A stretch of DNA of 64,000 nt, from the NCBI RefSeq assembly GCF_028769735.1, contig NC_088169.1, forward strand, positions 43,863,229 through 43,927,228, given 5' to 3'. The notes below the pieces were generated by a model. The model was given only the letters and a program-made list of their open reading frames with translations. It ran no database searches and was not told the DNA's origin. This DNA is from Zonotrichia leucophrys gambelii (taxonomy: Eukaryota > Chordata > Aves > Passeriformes > Passerellidae). Of the stretch, positions 26,196 to 39,000 are shown one piece after another (the stretch's first letter is position 1; each line of letters begins with the position of its first letter). Both the position numbers and the translations under genes were made by a program.

Positions 26196-28455
26196 GAAAT
26201 TTCTGTTTGTTACGTATCAGCTGGTATTACTATCACCCCATTGCATGAGCTTCCTTCCTAAATGATCTTCTAAAAGTAAGTTTGCAATTTGGGAACAGAA
26301 TACCCAAATTTTAAACTTGCATTTTTCTCCTAGCAATTTCTTCAATGGTAAAAGTGCAAACTGGGTTACAGCAAAGTGGTCCTAACCTACTCAAAAAGGA
26401 ATGTTTTCCTTTTTTTTTACAGATCAGTTTTCAAAGTCAGCTATGATCAGAGAACATATATTAACAAGAAAGGCCAGAGGAAAACATTTTAAAAAGAGAG
26501 AGAAAAAGGTTTCTCCCTCAAGGATTGATTGTAAATGTGAAGATTTTTGACAGTTCCAGGACAATTTTTTTGCCTTGTCTTTGATAGGCGATGTCTCTGG
26601 TCAGAGATCCAGCTGGATAGAAATCTATCTCAGTGGGTGATTAAAGTTTCCTCTTTTTTTCCTAGTGGCATTAAACAATGCAGAAAACAACTGACAAAGA
26701 ATCAAACAAAGAATCAAAGCCTCATACCAAGACTGTATAAGTTACATAGTTAAACTTGAAAAAAATCTTTGGGAATTCTCCTAGCAGACCAAACAAATGG
26801 GCAAGAAAATATTCTCTTTTCTTTTGAAAAGGTGACATACAGGACAAACACAATAAAGTCAACTAAAGAAAAAGTCATAGAATTTTTTAGAATTAGTCTA
26901 TGGAAATAACTCAACAGAAAGTTTTTTTTGTTTGCTTTTGTTTATTTGCACCTTTTGTCCCTCAAGAGCTAGATCAATTTACTGTTACAGAACAACTACA
27001 TGAGACTCACAAACATAAATAATTCTGGCTTTACTTGCTTAACTGCTAGAAACTAGAAATGCTAGGAATGCTCAAAAGCAAAAGAAAAATGCTGAGGCAC
27101 AGACTACTGTGTTTTTTTTTCTAACATAATTATTACAAATGAATAAGAAAAATAAAGGCAGGTTTTTGAATAATCTAAATCTGTTTCATTTTATGTCATT
27201 TAAATTGAAGACTGGTATGTCTGTTTAAGGGGAAATTATTTACATTATTTACTTCACTGAGTGATAATACAGCTGGAAATGAAAAATCTTAACTTAAAAT
27301 GTCATTTTGTTTTCTTTTGTTTTCCCACCCAATTTCATTCAATGATTTGATAAAAACGCTAACTGCAGCTGTAGACTTTGTTTTCTTTAATGAATTCAGA
27401 TAAATTTGGCTAAAACCTCATAACTGACCATCCAAAACAGAAAGTTGATGCCATCAAGACAAATGAATTGGTTCTTCATTTTCTATACCTCAAAGCCAAA
27501 ATCCAAAATCTAAATGCTGTTGCCTATATACCTTATTCAGTCCATAAGGAGAATTTCTTGTCCAAATTACATGCTATATATTAGATGCAGTAGAGGTAGT
27601 CAAGAAAAAAAAGCTAAGTATGGAGGTTTCCTTGAAATCTTACCCCCCTGAAAGATTAGACACTTAAATTATTTGGGACAATTTACCTTGAATCTTTTTA
27701 TGACTGTGGACATTTAATAACCACTCTTTTAGAGAAAGGAACCATTTGCTCTCCACTTTGAAAAAAAAAACAGTGCACACATCAATTCCTTCTATTCTCC
27801 AGTATCAATGTGAGCATGAAGGGCAAGGTCTGGTTAAATTGCTTCTTTCTCCTGAGTATGGGAAAAAAGGAGGATTCAAGATTATGCTTGTACCCTCTCT
27901 GTTCAAGCTGAAAAGATCATCAAGACTGAGGACTGCCTATACTTCTGTAGATGAACATTCAAAGTCAAAGGTACTATGAAGTGAAAAGAGAAGAAAAATT
28001 TGTTCCTAACTTAGTAGATGAAGAATTCACATGAGAAAGAGGTCTTAAATTTGCTCCATCGAGGATTCTTTCTCAAATTATTTTTTTTTTTAATTTAGTA
28101 TCTGTATAATAAGAAATGCAATTTGTGTCTCTCACTGAGATAAAACCAAAAATACTTAAAATGAAAACCCCATGTAATGTTACATTTCATGATACCTTTG
28201 AATTTCTTTCTCATGTTTTGATTCTTATGGGAAAATACAGGTGACCTGGTAGGTCAAGGAAAACCATATAATTTACACTTGTAGGGCAATAAACAGCATC
28301 CTATAATACAATAAAAACTAAATCTAAGAGACAGGAGCCCAAATACATTCACTTTTAGACAAAAATTTACTTTACACCTGGAAATGTTAAAGAGAATTAA
28401 AGAATGGTAAACAGTGTAAGTTCAAGTAAGTGGACTGTGTACCAGTTTTTACTCT
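26196..28455. other. Unique AT-rich sequence, no gene seen
   Basis: No gene or confident repeat. A near-perfect short tandem of ACAAAGAATCAA occurs at about 26694-26717. An A run starts near 27761 and a T run near 28080. Confidence 0.5.
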
Positions 28456-28806
28456 ACCAGGAGACTCAGAGGTGCCCTTATCACTCTCTACAACCTCCTG
28501 AAAGGAGTTTGTAGCCAGCTGGGGTTGGTCTCTTTCAACTGGCAGAAACTGACAGAACCAGAGGACACAGTCTCAAGCTGTGTCAGGGGAAATATAGGCT
28601 GGATATTAGGAAGAAGTTTTTCACAGAAGTAGCGATAAAATGTTGGAATGGCCTGCCTGGGGAGGTGGTGGAGTCACCATAACTGGATGTGTTCAAAAAA
28701 GTCTGGATATGGCACTTGGTGCCATGGTTTAGTTAAGGTGTTTATGGCATGGGTTGGACTTGATGATCCTGAAGGTCTCTTCTAACCTAGTCATTCTGTG
28801 ATTCCG
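28456..28806 (+). mobile_element. CR1 LINE 3' end
   Basis: Sense CR1 sequence: CTACAACCTCCTGAAAGGAG, GTTGGTCTCTTT, CTCAAGCTGTGTCAGGGGA, GGCTGGATATTAGGAAGAAG, TGGAATGGCCTGCCTGGGGA, GTGGAGTCACCAT and GGACTTGATGATCCTGAAGG, ending in the tail ATTCTGTGATTCCG. The piece covers the end of ORF2 and the short 3' UTR. Like most CR1 copies it is 5'-truncated. Frames are disrupted. Just downstream (28833-28854) lies a small GAACACC/GGTGTTC hairpin of unknown meaning. Confidence 0.9.
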
Positions 28807-31304
28807 CTATTAAGACAAAGAATAACTGTGGTGAACACCTGATTTCGGGTGTTCTAGTATGGCCCAGACACTATCCTTGATCACTTAAGTTGCATTAACA
28901 AGAAAAGTTTATCTCATGTTTATTCATATGTAAATTTAGATGTGGAGGTCCTCATATTGAGTTAGAAAGCTCAGCTATTACTAGCATATTTGTATGAATT
29001 ACTTTTTTATTAACCTTAGTTGTGAAGCACAGATCGTACTGATTGGCAGAAAACATACTCCTTAAGCTTTCATTATCATAAATGCTGAGCTAAATTTTGT
29101 GTAAAAACTGACCATTTAAAAGAACATTGAATTATGTACAAATATAAATCTGTTTTTTTTCACAAAACCACTCCTGCAGTTTGTTATTTTTTGAACAAAA
29201 TACAAATAATAGAAAGACAACACTACAGATTCTACTTTGGTTTTGATATTCTGTATAGAAAAATCTATCATGACATTTGAATTCTCCAAGAATGATTCAT
29301 TCATGCACTGGTAACTGAAGTGAACATTTTTGCCTTGGTGGTGAAATGAAGCCTTCTTATTATTTCATAGTTTATGAATAATGAAAATTTGCAATGATAT
29401 TAATGATGATGAAAACAGTTACATCAATGTCTAAAGAATTCATTGAGACAAAAAAGGCATAACCTGCCTAATTATTTCTCACTAATAATTTTGTGACTTG
29501 AAGTTTGAATAGACTACTATTATTCCTTCTGCATAAGTACTACCATCAGTAAGGAATATTAAAAACATTTCCATTTTAACAAGTTGAACTGACATAAGTA
29601 GGCTTAACAGTAATAACATACATATTCATTGCCTTTACTAACACTTTCAATGGTAAGCTAGGAAAGAATATAAGTTGTTTTTCCTTGTCTTTTCACACTT
29701 GAGTTTTATTTGTCATTGTTTTTCTAATCTTATTATAAGCAACCTTGCATTGCTTGCAGCTTAATGATTTAACTTCTTTTATCAATCCATGTAGATGTGT
29801 GCTGATTTCCCATATCAGTTAATGGCTGCCAGAACATAAGACATAGACCATTCTTAATTTTCTCTTTAAATAACAGAATATATGACCTTAATTATCATAT
29901 AATCTTGCACTTCACAGTAAGAAAATGGAGAGAGTTTTTTCAAAAGAGACTATTCTATCGGAATATTATGTGGACATGAATTGGAAAAAGAAATCAAATC
30001 ACCTCCTGACAACCAGTCTTTATCTTGAAGGCAGTGTAAAATGTTGTCACAGAATGGTAACAAGAAATAATGATTGTTTTCAAAATTCCTACAACACAGC
30101 TGTACAAACCACTCAGAGTTCAGCCATCTGTGGAACTAGTCCTTGGAAACCCCTATTACTTTCAACAGAGGTGATATAATTTCTGATTTGAGCTGCAGTT
30201 ACAACCATATACATTTAAAGTCAAATTAAGTACTTCTCTGTTTAAAAAAAATAAATAAAAGGAAGTGTCATCTATCTATGATGTAGAATTTTGATGTTAC
30301 AAAATTTTTGACCTACATTAACTTCTCAACAAAAAAATACTTGAACTTTAAGCATGAGAAAGGCAAAGCTCATATCCCATGCATTATTTATGCACATTTT
30401 TGACTTGTAATATTTGGGTAGTCCTACTGAATTCACCAATATTATTCAAGCTCTCTTATTGCTTTTTGTTTCTTTTTTTTTTCTATTTTTTTCTGTTAAG
30501 TATAGCAACAATAAACCATGATGCTGGTACGATGAAAAAACAAAGTATTAGCAATATTACTGGGGAAGGTAGTAGATTTTTAGAGAAATATTGTAACCTA
30601 AAGAAGATGTACAGACTGATCCTGTACATCATACAATTTTTCAATTTGTAGAAGTCAGAGGTTTCTTGCTTTCCTGAGCAAGATATTCCAATTTGCCCAC
30701 TGTCTCCATCTACTTGCTCTTCTCTTACATTAATTTGTCTTCTTGTCCTTACTTGAACTCAAACATACTTTTAGAATTCACAGCATCCTGCAACTGTGAA
30801 TTCTACATGAATTACACACTGCATGCAGTGTCTGTAGGAATCAGTGTTAGCTCCTTCTGTCTACTTGGGAATCTCATCCCATGTACATTCCTTAACTGGA
30901 GGCAGAATTTGGTGGGCATTGCTGAAATTTAGCGAGCTGGACCTTTGGAAAGTTACCTATGTCTGGATAAACAGGAAGAGAAAGAAGTGTACTTGTATCC
31001 TTTTTAAATATAATTGGGATTGTAAACACCCTAAATTGTAAAGTTCACAAAACACAGTAAAGATCTATTTTTTATTTAAGATGTGGTGCATATACTTTTC
31101 TATTGCAATACCAATATTCAAATTCTGATAAACTTTTGCAGATAAAAGAATTTCTTGTTCAAAAGTTTCTCAATTACCTACTGATGGAAGTACTTTGACT
31201 TTTGTTTGAAAAACTTAAGGCAATAAAAGAACCAGACTTCTAAAAAATACTGAACATGTGTCTTCTAGAAAAAAACAAAGGCCTATTGAATATAGATCAA
31301 ATTC
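28807..31304. other. Unique AT-rich sequence, no gene seen
   Basis: Strongly AT-rich. Several 60-90-codon frames occur, the largest at 30379-30651, which is Phe/Leu-rich from T runs. None has a recognisable domain. Confidence 0.5.
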
Positions 31305-32148
31305 ATCTTTGGATGAAGTTCATCTTGACTGGGAAAGCATTTGTCACTGTTTCCCACAACATCCTCAAATATAAGGAGACAAATTGAGTTACATAAGTAC
31401 ACAGTGAGGTGCATTGAAAACTGAGTAGATAACCTGATCCACTTAGTTTTGATCAGACTCATAAAGTCCAGCTGGAGGCAAGTAAGTTGTTGTATAGCTT
31501 AGGGGTTGATACTGAGGACAATACTTCAATATTTTCATTAAAGACCTGGATACTGAGACAGAACAAACCCTCAAAAAGTCCTCACAGATATTGCAAAACT
31601 GAGAGGAACAGCTGATGGATGGTTGTGTTGCCATCCAGAGGGGCTTAGACAGGCTGGAGAAATGGGCTGAGAGGAATCTTGTGAAGCTCAGCAAAATGAA
31701 AAGCAAAGTTCTCTTCCTGGGTTGAATAACTGCAGACACCAGGATTCTCTGAGGGCCAAGTCTGGAAAGCACTTCTCAGCCCTACAGAGAACCTTAGGGT
31801 TCTGGTGGACAGCAGAAATCCTTTCCCGTAACAAAGAGGACCAAAATGTGCTACCATCAGTCCAGGAGAGGCAATCCTTTTTTACTAAGCACTGGTGAGA
31901 CTGCATCTGGAGTACTGTGTTGAGTTCTGAGCTGCTGAGTATGAGAAAGACGTAGACTTACTGACATTAGTCCAGCAAAAAACCTTTGTGGTAAGGAGCT
32001 GGAACATCTTTTGTATGAGAAAAGCCTGAAAGCGGGTGCTGTTCAGCCTCTCAGAAAACACACTCAATCTGATTGCCTGAACTGGGGAGCTGGACTGGAT
32101 AATTCCAAGAGGCCCCTCACCAAATACACGATTCTGTGATTCCATTAT
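31305..32148 (+). mobile_element. CR1 LINE, RT palm to 3' tail, decayed
   Basis: Sense CR1 starting in the reverse-transcriptase region. A TTTCCCACAACATCCTC word (31348-31364) corresponds to the family's VSHNIL motif. A degraded palm segment with AATATTTTCATTAAAGACCTGGA follows at about 31530-31552, then the post-RT segment (GGGGCTTAGACAGGCTGGAGAAATGG) and the connection to ACTGGTGAGACTGCATCTGGAGTACTGTGT. The copy ends at a shortened 3' end with GAGCTGGACTGGATAATTCC and the tail GATTCTGTGATTCC. Many stops and frameshifts break the protein. Part of the region before the tail is deleted relative to longer CR1 copies. Confidence 0.85.
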
Positions 32149-32159
32149 TCCTGAACCCC

Positions 32160-32480
32160 ATGATGTTTCTGTTGATCAAGTCCTCTACTTTCTGAGGTCC
32201 CTCTGAATTGACTCTTTACCATGAATTTTGTCAGGCACTCCACCCCAGTTTAGTGTCCTTAAAAGCTTTCCTGCTGTTGCTCTGCTATTGTTGTTCAGTT
32301 CACTGATAAAGATGTTGAAAAACAGGCCTCACTATTGACCCCTGCATACTCTGCTTGTCAGTGGCTGGCATCTGGACATTGTACTATTGCTCATATTCTT
32401 TGCACACAGGGATCCAACAGGTTTTCTGCATACTTAAATATCCATAAATTCATTCAACCATTGCAGATGTCTTCAGCTTC
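32160..32480 (-). mobile_element. CR1 LINE fragment (RT palm), opposite orientation
   Basis: The plus strand reads as antisense CR1: GAGGTCCCTCTGAATTGAC, CACTGATAAAGATGTTGAAAAACAGGCC, ATTGACCCCTGCATACT, and GTGGCTGGCATCTGGACATTG, then a GGATCCAACAGG-type word. These are the reverse complement of the RT palm segment that encodes the PQG and FNIFIND-type motifs. The element's own 3' end is missing where it abuts the plus-strand CR1, so the plus-strand copy may have inserted into it or a deletion joined them. Confidence 0.75.
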
Positions 32481-33949
32481 TGTTTTAGTTCTGTTATTTC
32501 TGTTATTTAGGACAGAACACAGTGTATAAAGGTCAAATGTCTCGGCCAGTAAGCACTGCTTTCCTTATGGAGAAAAGGAAAGAGCAGAGTAAAAATATTA
32601 TCACTGCTTAATTAGTGGCTTTTTTAAAAAAAACCCAGTCAATTTACTTACTGATAAAAGGAAGTAACATAAGATTTATTATATTTACTTGGTTATAAGC
32701 ATTCTCAATGATTGACATGTTAACAGCTTGTATATATACTTTTCTTCAAAATTTAGTACAATTAAGATTGTAAAATTAGTTGAGGAAAAGAAACAGTGGT
32801 ATTCTCTATGTAATGTTTCCCTGAAAGAGATTGTAAAAGTTTCGTTTAGCTAAGTATGTGATACAGAGAATAATCTGGTTTAGATGGCCTACCAGAGTGC
32901 ATAATTATTTAGGTAATGCAGAATTCTGTGACTATTACTAAATTCTGTAACTGGGAATTGCATTAGCATTTTGTCATGCCATTAAAGGCTTAAAAGTGGA
33001 GAACAAAAAAAAATTACCAGTGAGAAAGGTTAATGAGACTTACACAGGTAATGTGTAACTTAAAAAGTAGTATTTGGGACATTATATTCCTTGTGGAAAC
33101 TAGGAATTGTCATATGAGATCATTCTTAATTTAGAGTCATAAAAAGGGCATACAAAGTACTATATAACCACAAAAGACAGATTCTAGATGTGTGATGCCT
33201 CAGAGAGAGTTACATGCTGGCTACAGAACCATTAAAACTCCTGAAAAAATGTTTTATTAGATTTTATGTCTTGGCTCAGCATTGGCAATGTGTAAATCCA
33301 AATATCTGTCCAGGCTAAATGAAAAAAAAGGAAACAACACCATCTCCAAAAACAACACTATCAGTTATATTTTGTAATGGCACTACAGTCATCAGAATTC
33401 CTAGGTAACTTATAATTGGAAGGACAGGGAATGAGGGTCAAACCCAGTGGTCATGGTTCTGTTTCAGTTTTAAATCGATGTAATTTATAAATAATATGAG
33501 GAGACAACATGCCTCCACAGTGAAAGGAAGCTCAGAAATATAATCTGTCAATATTCTCGTTGACAAGATCTGTCTTTCTGATCCTAGCAACCATTCAGTC
33601 ACATGGTAAATGCAGTCAGCCTGATGCAAGCCCTTTACATTATAAAGGTTTAAAGTAAGATATACTGCTAATAGAATTTAGGTATGTTTTTGCTTTTCAT
33701 CATTTTCCATAGGTTTTTATAAGTGTTTAGACACATCAAGATACAGCAAGTCATCTAATTGGATTTCTGTGGCATGACTTACCTGCACAACAGTTTCTAA
33801 ATTCTGAGTCTAGAGGGCTTCTATTTACTTAAATATTTTGAAGTCTGACCCAGTTTTGGAAGCATGCTGCAAAGAAATGAAAAATGAGTGTCATGAAGAG
33901 GGTGGGTAAAAGGTAATTTGTCTTTTCTAGACAAGAACTAGAAAAGCAT
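32481..33949. other. Unique AT-rich sequence, no gene seen
   Basis: No gene or repeat recognised. Short frames only. Confidence 0.5.
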
Positions 33950-34260
33950 TGAAGGGTAGTGCCTGTCCATAGCCTGTGGAACACTGCCAAAGGGAATGGC
34001 AGATTCAAGCTTTCAAGATTCAAGATATTTGGACAAATATTCAAGGACTGATCAAATGTTGGGCACTATAAAGAAGATTTAACAGATCTAAGACAATCCT
34101 CAATACATGAATGGTGTTTGGGAGCTGAAAACTGTCTTAGACTGCCAGAGTAGTGGGAACTGCATTATATGTTTATCTAGATATTGCTCTTCATAGGAGT
34201 CCTCAAGGGGTCACTTATGGAGAAAAATTACTGGGCTGATCCAGCGTGGGCATACATGTA
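33950..34260 (+). mobile_element. Probable ancient L3/CR1-like LINE 3' end
   Basis: The order GCCTGTGGAACACTGCCAAAGG, then TGGCAGATTCAAGCTT, then TTTGGACAAATATTCAAGGA, then about 150 bases later CTGGGCTGATCCAGCGTGG follows the 3' part of ancient amniote L3/CR1-like LINEs. In that family the corresponding segments read CTGTGGAACTCCCTGCCAAAGG, TTGGACAAATATATGGA and CTGGTCTGATCCAGTATGG. Divergence is high, so this would be older than the avian CR1 copies in the window. Confidence 0.5.
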
Positions 34261-34364
34261 CAAATGCAATTTTAGTCCTGAGGACATGAGTTACAGGAAA
34301 AATAAAAAAGGAACAAAGATATTCATATCATGCATAAAAAAGTCTGAAGTTTAAGGAGCACAAA

Positions 34365-34930
34365 TTAATTATCTCTTGTCAGCAGACAAGGAGAAAATCT
34401 GCCCCTCGTGCCACTGGGTGTGGGGGCGCTTACTGCACTCCCCCAAAGGGTGTCCAGGAGGAAGTGGCAGGGAGGGACAAGAAATGTAACTGCAGAGACC
34501 CAAACAGGACAGTGGTCATGAGACAATACCCTCTGCATTTGCCCCACTCATTTCAGGGGGCCCTGGCCTCCCTGAGGAAGGCTGAAATATTCAGCATAAA
34601 ATGCTCCCAAGAAGCACTGGACTGGGAAGTGCAATACTAGGGGGAAAAATGGTAGAACCCAAGGATTTTCTCTTTAAAAGATGTAAGAAGATGATTAATG
34701 AGCCTTTCTGTAATAATTAGATTATGGGCACTCTTAGACTGTTAAAATATTAATTGGACTAGTGAAAAGGTCCTGGCTCACAGGAGAGGTGTTTTGCTGA
34801 TGCCTTAATGAGGTTCTGAGAGTTGCAAGAGCAGAAGATCCACCACAGGGCTGCTGTCACCAAGTCCATGGCTGGGCACAGCCAAGGTGCTTACAGGGGC
34901 TGCAGCCTCACCCTGGCACAGCTCCTGGCA
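34365..34930. other. GC-richer block of unknown origin
   Basis: Two neighbouring GC-richer stretches (34390-34570 and 34780-34930) lie in AT-rich DNA. The first holds several runs of C or G and a short minus-strand frame of 60 codons without motif. A decayed LTR is possible, but I could not match it to a family and found no TG...CA borders with a duplication. Confidence 0.3.
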
Positions 34931-35871
34931 TTAATAATGAAGAAAAATCTCTTAGAGGCAATCTTGAAGTCCTCAATTCTCACAGTGTATTGACTTCAGT
35001 TTATGTCTTGATCTGGAGGCCAGTCTTCTGTTTTCATCTAGCCTTACACTTCCAAGCCTTTGCAAATGAGTTTTAAGATGACTACAGGAGCAATTTGGGT
35101 GCCTTGGTGATAACACGATACAACAGGTAATCTGCCTGTTTTATGTGTGTTCCTTTTGCAGGTCTGTGTGGCTATAGCAGCCAAGCTTCTCATCAGAATG
35201 TTTATATAATATAAAAGAATCAAAATATTTGCATGATTGCCTTAGGACCCAAGTATTGGGGTATTTGTTTCTTTTACTAGTGCCCCAGGAATTGTTGAAA
35301 ATATCCCAAATTTTCAAGTTTTGTAGAGGGGATAGTTAATGCTGTAAGTGGAACTTTGGTGAGAAGAGATCTGTGCTTTACAAAAGGTGTCTGTCACCTG
35401 TGGCTTGCTTTACTTGTGTCTGTATAGAATTAGTTATAACAAAAGCATAGAGAAAAGACAATTGGAGATCACCCGTTTTAGCTAAGAGCAGAGTGGCTGA
35501 TTCTTCTTGTGCCCCTATTCCCTCATGAGAAAATCACATTGCTGAGGAATCTAGAGCAGCTGTATCTTTCACTAGCACTGCTAAGTCATTGATCTCTCAC
35601 TGCCACCAGGCTTTTATAATTTTTCTACTAAACGAGATAGGATGATAGCTGCTCCTTTATGTATAAGCTACTTCCTCATCTTGTAAAGTCACTAATTCCC
35701 TTTCCTTATTGCTTATGAATTCATCTTGAGGGCCTGACAGTCTTTTTCAAATCTTTTTCCTCTCTCTTTCCCTTCATTCTTTTCCACAGATCTTAGGTTC
35801 TGCCTGAGGTTGTCTGAGTGCTCATGGGTTATCTGCTTCTCTACAGTAAACTCTCTTCAGTTTAATTAAAA
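34931..35871. other. Unique sequence, no gene seen
   Basis: No coding region, RNA gene or recognisable repeat. The stretch 35680-35870 is pyrimidine-rich. Confidence 0.5.
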
Positions 35872-35932
35872 TAAAAAAACAAACCAAACCAAACCAAACC
35901 AAAACCCTCCAAAACCAAACTCAAATCCAAAA
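35872..35932. repeat. (AAACC)n simple repeat
   Basis: An A run leads into about five AAACC units (35881-35906), then degenerate copies with AAAACCCTCC and AAAACC. It is a short interrupted pentanucleotide microsatellite. A similar imperfect patch occurs at 45118-45151. It is not the vertebrate telomere unit TTAGGG/CCCTAA. Confidence 0.9.
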
Positions 35933-38900
35933 ATTTGAGCAGTTTTGTCAGACAGTCTGCTTTATCATACCTGTTGTCAGATACTTATGTTTTTATTATT
36001 TTTTTAGTTAATAACTAAACTAATTTTTTTTTGTGAAAAAAAATAAAATAAAATTCAGTGACCATGTCTATTATGACACCAGAAAATTTTCTTGCACAAT
36101 TTTTTCTACAAAAGTCAGAAAATAATATTTGGAATTTTCACAAGCAATATTTTAGCTTACAGGCTCAACACAGTTTAAAAATCCATGTAGAAATGACTGT
36201 ATTTTTCATCAAAAAATTCTGAAAGTAGAATGATAGGTTTCATTTTCAGTTAAAAAATCAATGAGACATTTTAGACCATGAATTATCTGAGAGATAGCAC
36301 TCTCAATTTTAGAGACCGAAGAGAACCATATATTTCTATTTAATCCATGAGTAAAACCAAGATATGCTAACTTATGCCAAAAATCTATATATTGATTTTA
36401 TGAGCAGTTAGGATTGTGTACTATCCATCATAGTTGTTTATACAAAATGTAATTATTTCCAAGGTATTTTATTAGAACTTCTGAATGGTAGTTTTATTTG
36501 ATGAGAATCAGGACACAAGGGGGCTCACTTGCTCTACTTTTCTGGATTTTCTTGTAATACTGATATTGTACAAAACATGGTTTTCCTTGATATTATCCAG
36601 GACACTTCTTATAAACCTATAAATGTGATTGAAGGGTAGGTTATTCTACTTTGAGGAAGAGAAATGTAAGCCTATAATTTTTTTCTTTTGTTCAAAATAT
36701 ATAATTTTTCCTTAATTCAGCCTCCCACAAAACAAGTATAAAAATGAAACCCTGTTCCATAATACATATTAATTAAATATATGTGAAGACATTAATTTCA
36801 ATGGTGGATGAGATTAGTCCAATCTTTGCAAATATGTTGTCTTATATGTGTGGACCTTCTTTGACCTACAACGAAGCATTCCACTTTTGGAAAATGTTAA
36901 TTGCCTTTGCCAAAGAAAACAGAGTGGTTTAAAAAAAGCATTTCATTGTTATCTGAGCAGGATTCCTCTCTGACTTTAGAGGAATAAACCCATTACTTTT
37001 GTAGGACAGAGTTGCTTTGCCAGAGAAAAAGAAGCTTTCCACTTCCTGAATTCCATCTGATTGCCTGTGTACACACTGAAGGTGAAGGCTTCTTCACAAA
37101 GGAGCGGATGAGGGGTTTTGTTGCACAGATCTGTTAAAGCATGCATTACCTTTGTCTCTTTGACCTCCTGTGTGGATAAGAACTGTTCTTCAATGCCTTC
37201 TTATAGTTCAGATTATCCTGTGTTTGCATTTCAGGCAGAATATATCTCTTATTTTCAGTAATATTGTTTTGTATTATATCACCAAGAAAAAGACAGAACA
37301 AATTTCCTCCCTAAATATTTCAACTTAATTTCTTCCTTGGAGGAAGAAAATTTATCAACAAAAAATAGCTACTTTTCCCTTTTATGCTCTTGAAGCATTA
37401 GCTGATTAATATTTTCCCAAATAAATTCTGACATTTTCAATGATGCTAAGAAAAAACAGAAAGCACACTAATAATGAAGTGATTCTGAAACATATGCAAT
37501 GAAAAAATTGGGTCCATTCTAGATATAGAAGTAAGAGCAAAAAAAAAATCATAGTTCTGCAAAATGAAAAAAAAGATGAAACAAATGTCAAAAAAATATT
37601 TGAAAGTCTCTCCAAAGAGAAACAAGAGTTAATTTGTCCTGGTTTTACAGAGATGTTAGGGAATTTATTAATTTGAGTTTGATAATGGATATATAAGATG
37701 TTTCTAAAATGTTGCCTCACCTTAAGAGATGAAATTCTCTTTGAGAGAGACCAACTTCAAATAACTTACCTGTTGAGGTGCTGTTTGGTTTGAGGCATTT
37801 ATTTTTGCAAAAGCTCTTAGAAGTTTTAGGTCCCTCTGGGGCCTTAAAGCTTGTGCTGAGCTGGATAAAATATTTGAAAGCTAGGAAAGAAACATAATCT
37901 AATAACAGTAGTTACTAGGCAAAGCCATGCTTCAGCAAAGGAAAACAAGTTCTAGACAGATTGTGACTTGTTCACAAAAATGAAGGTAGTCCATTGCTTT
38001 ACCCCTTTCAGCCCCACCATCCCACCCAAATGAGATTAGTTCTATCAGTAGAAAGTAGGCATGCTATGAATAATAGCTTTGTGATTTATATTTATCAATC
38101 CATGGTATTCTAGATAAAAAGGCCCATCACAGCATTTTTGCCTCAGATATTTTCATTAGGGTTATAAGACCTTTTGCCAGAAAAAGGGATTCAGATTTGT
38201 ACACAAAATCATCTCTTTTTCTGCATCACGTGGATTTTGACAGGTCCATTAGCAAAAATTTACAGTTTGAAATATTATTTTGGATTGAGGACAAAATACT
38301 GACTCTCTTACTCATGTTAGTTACCTCAGTATGGGCATCGAGAACTTTCTTTTTAAAGGTTCCAGATTATAGAAAAACAACCAGTCTGTGCTAAAATGGA
38401 GTAGCTGAAACCATACTACCCTGTGTTTAAAACACAGTCTATGATTTCTAACTGTAGTTTCTTTGGTTACGCAAATACTATTCATGTCCTGTCAAAAAAC
38501 CCCCAACATTTAGCTGATTGCATTCATACATTTAAGCACATCAAATCCTGATGAGAAAAAAGGCAATAGAATAACAGATTCAATCCAAGTACCTGGAAGA
38601 GTTGAAATAGGTAATGATGATATGAGTTCTAACTGAGCCCAACCAACCTCCCCATCACATGTGGAAATAGGTTGTTACGTTATTTACTGATACATAAAAA
38701 TACCTTAAGCCTTCTGTAGACAACCAGAAAGTATTCTATAGATTTTGTTTTTTAGCAGAAATAAGATATGCGTGCTGGCAGAAAAGGGATAAAATTGAGG
38801 TGTTCATGCTTTCACTTTTCCTGACTACTCACTTATCAAATAATTTGATACAGAAATGCAAGTGCAGATTATTGTCCTAATAATTCAACAATTCCAGTAA

Positions 38901-38972
38901 GGATTGATTTTAGACATTCAGTTACACTGCTTTTGCCCCCACAGTGTTAGGCTCCAGTAAAATGCACTGATT
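35933..38972. other. AT-rich unique sequence, no gene seen
   Basis: No gene or confident repeat. A minus-strand frame of 104 codons (37406-37720) is Phe/Leu/Ser-rich because it is antisense to A-rich DNA. It includes a hydrophobic stretch but no recognised family. Confidence 0.5.
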
Positions 38973-39000
38973 GGATTAATCCATCTGCCAGCTGCAGCTG
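38973..39000. promoter_or_regulatory. Candidate homeodomain/E-box cluster
   Basis: Three kinds of binding word are packed together. A palindromic GGATTAATCC (38973-38982) is the dimer-type site of OTX/PITX/CRX-class homeodomains. CATCTG (38982-38987) is an E-box. Two abutting CAGCTG E-boxes follow (38989-38994 and 38995-39000). The surrounding 38940-39250 is less AT-rich than its flanks and has no repeat signature, as is common for a conserved enhancer. Binding and conservation are inference only. Confidence 0.35.

Noticed and set aside
35872..35932. AAACC repeat considered as interstitial telomeric sequence
   Set aside because: The unit is AAACC, not TTAGGG/CCCTAA, so it is an ordinary microsatellite.
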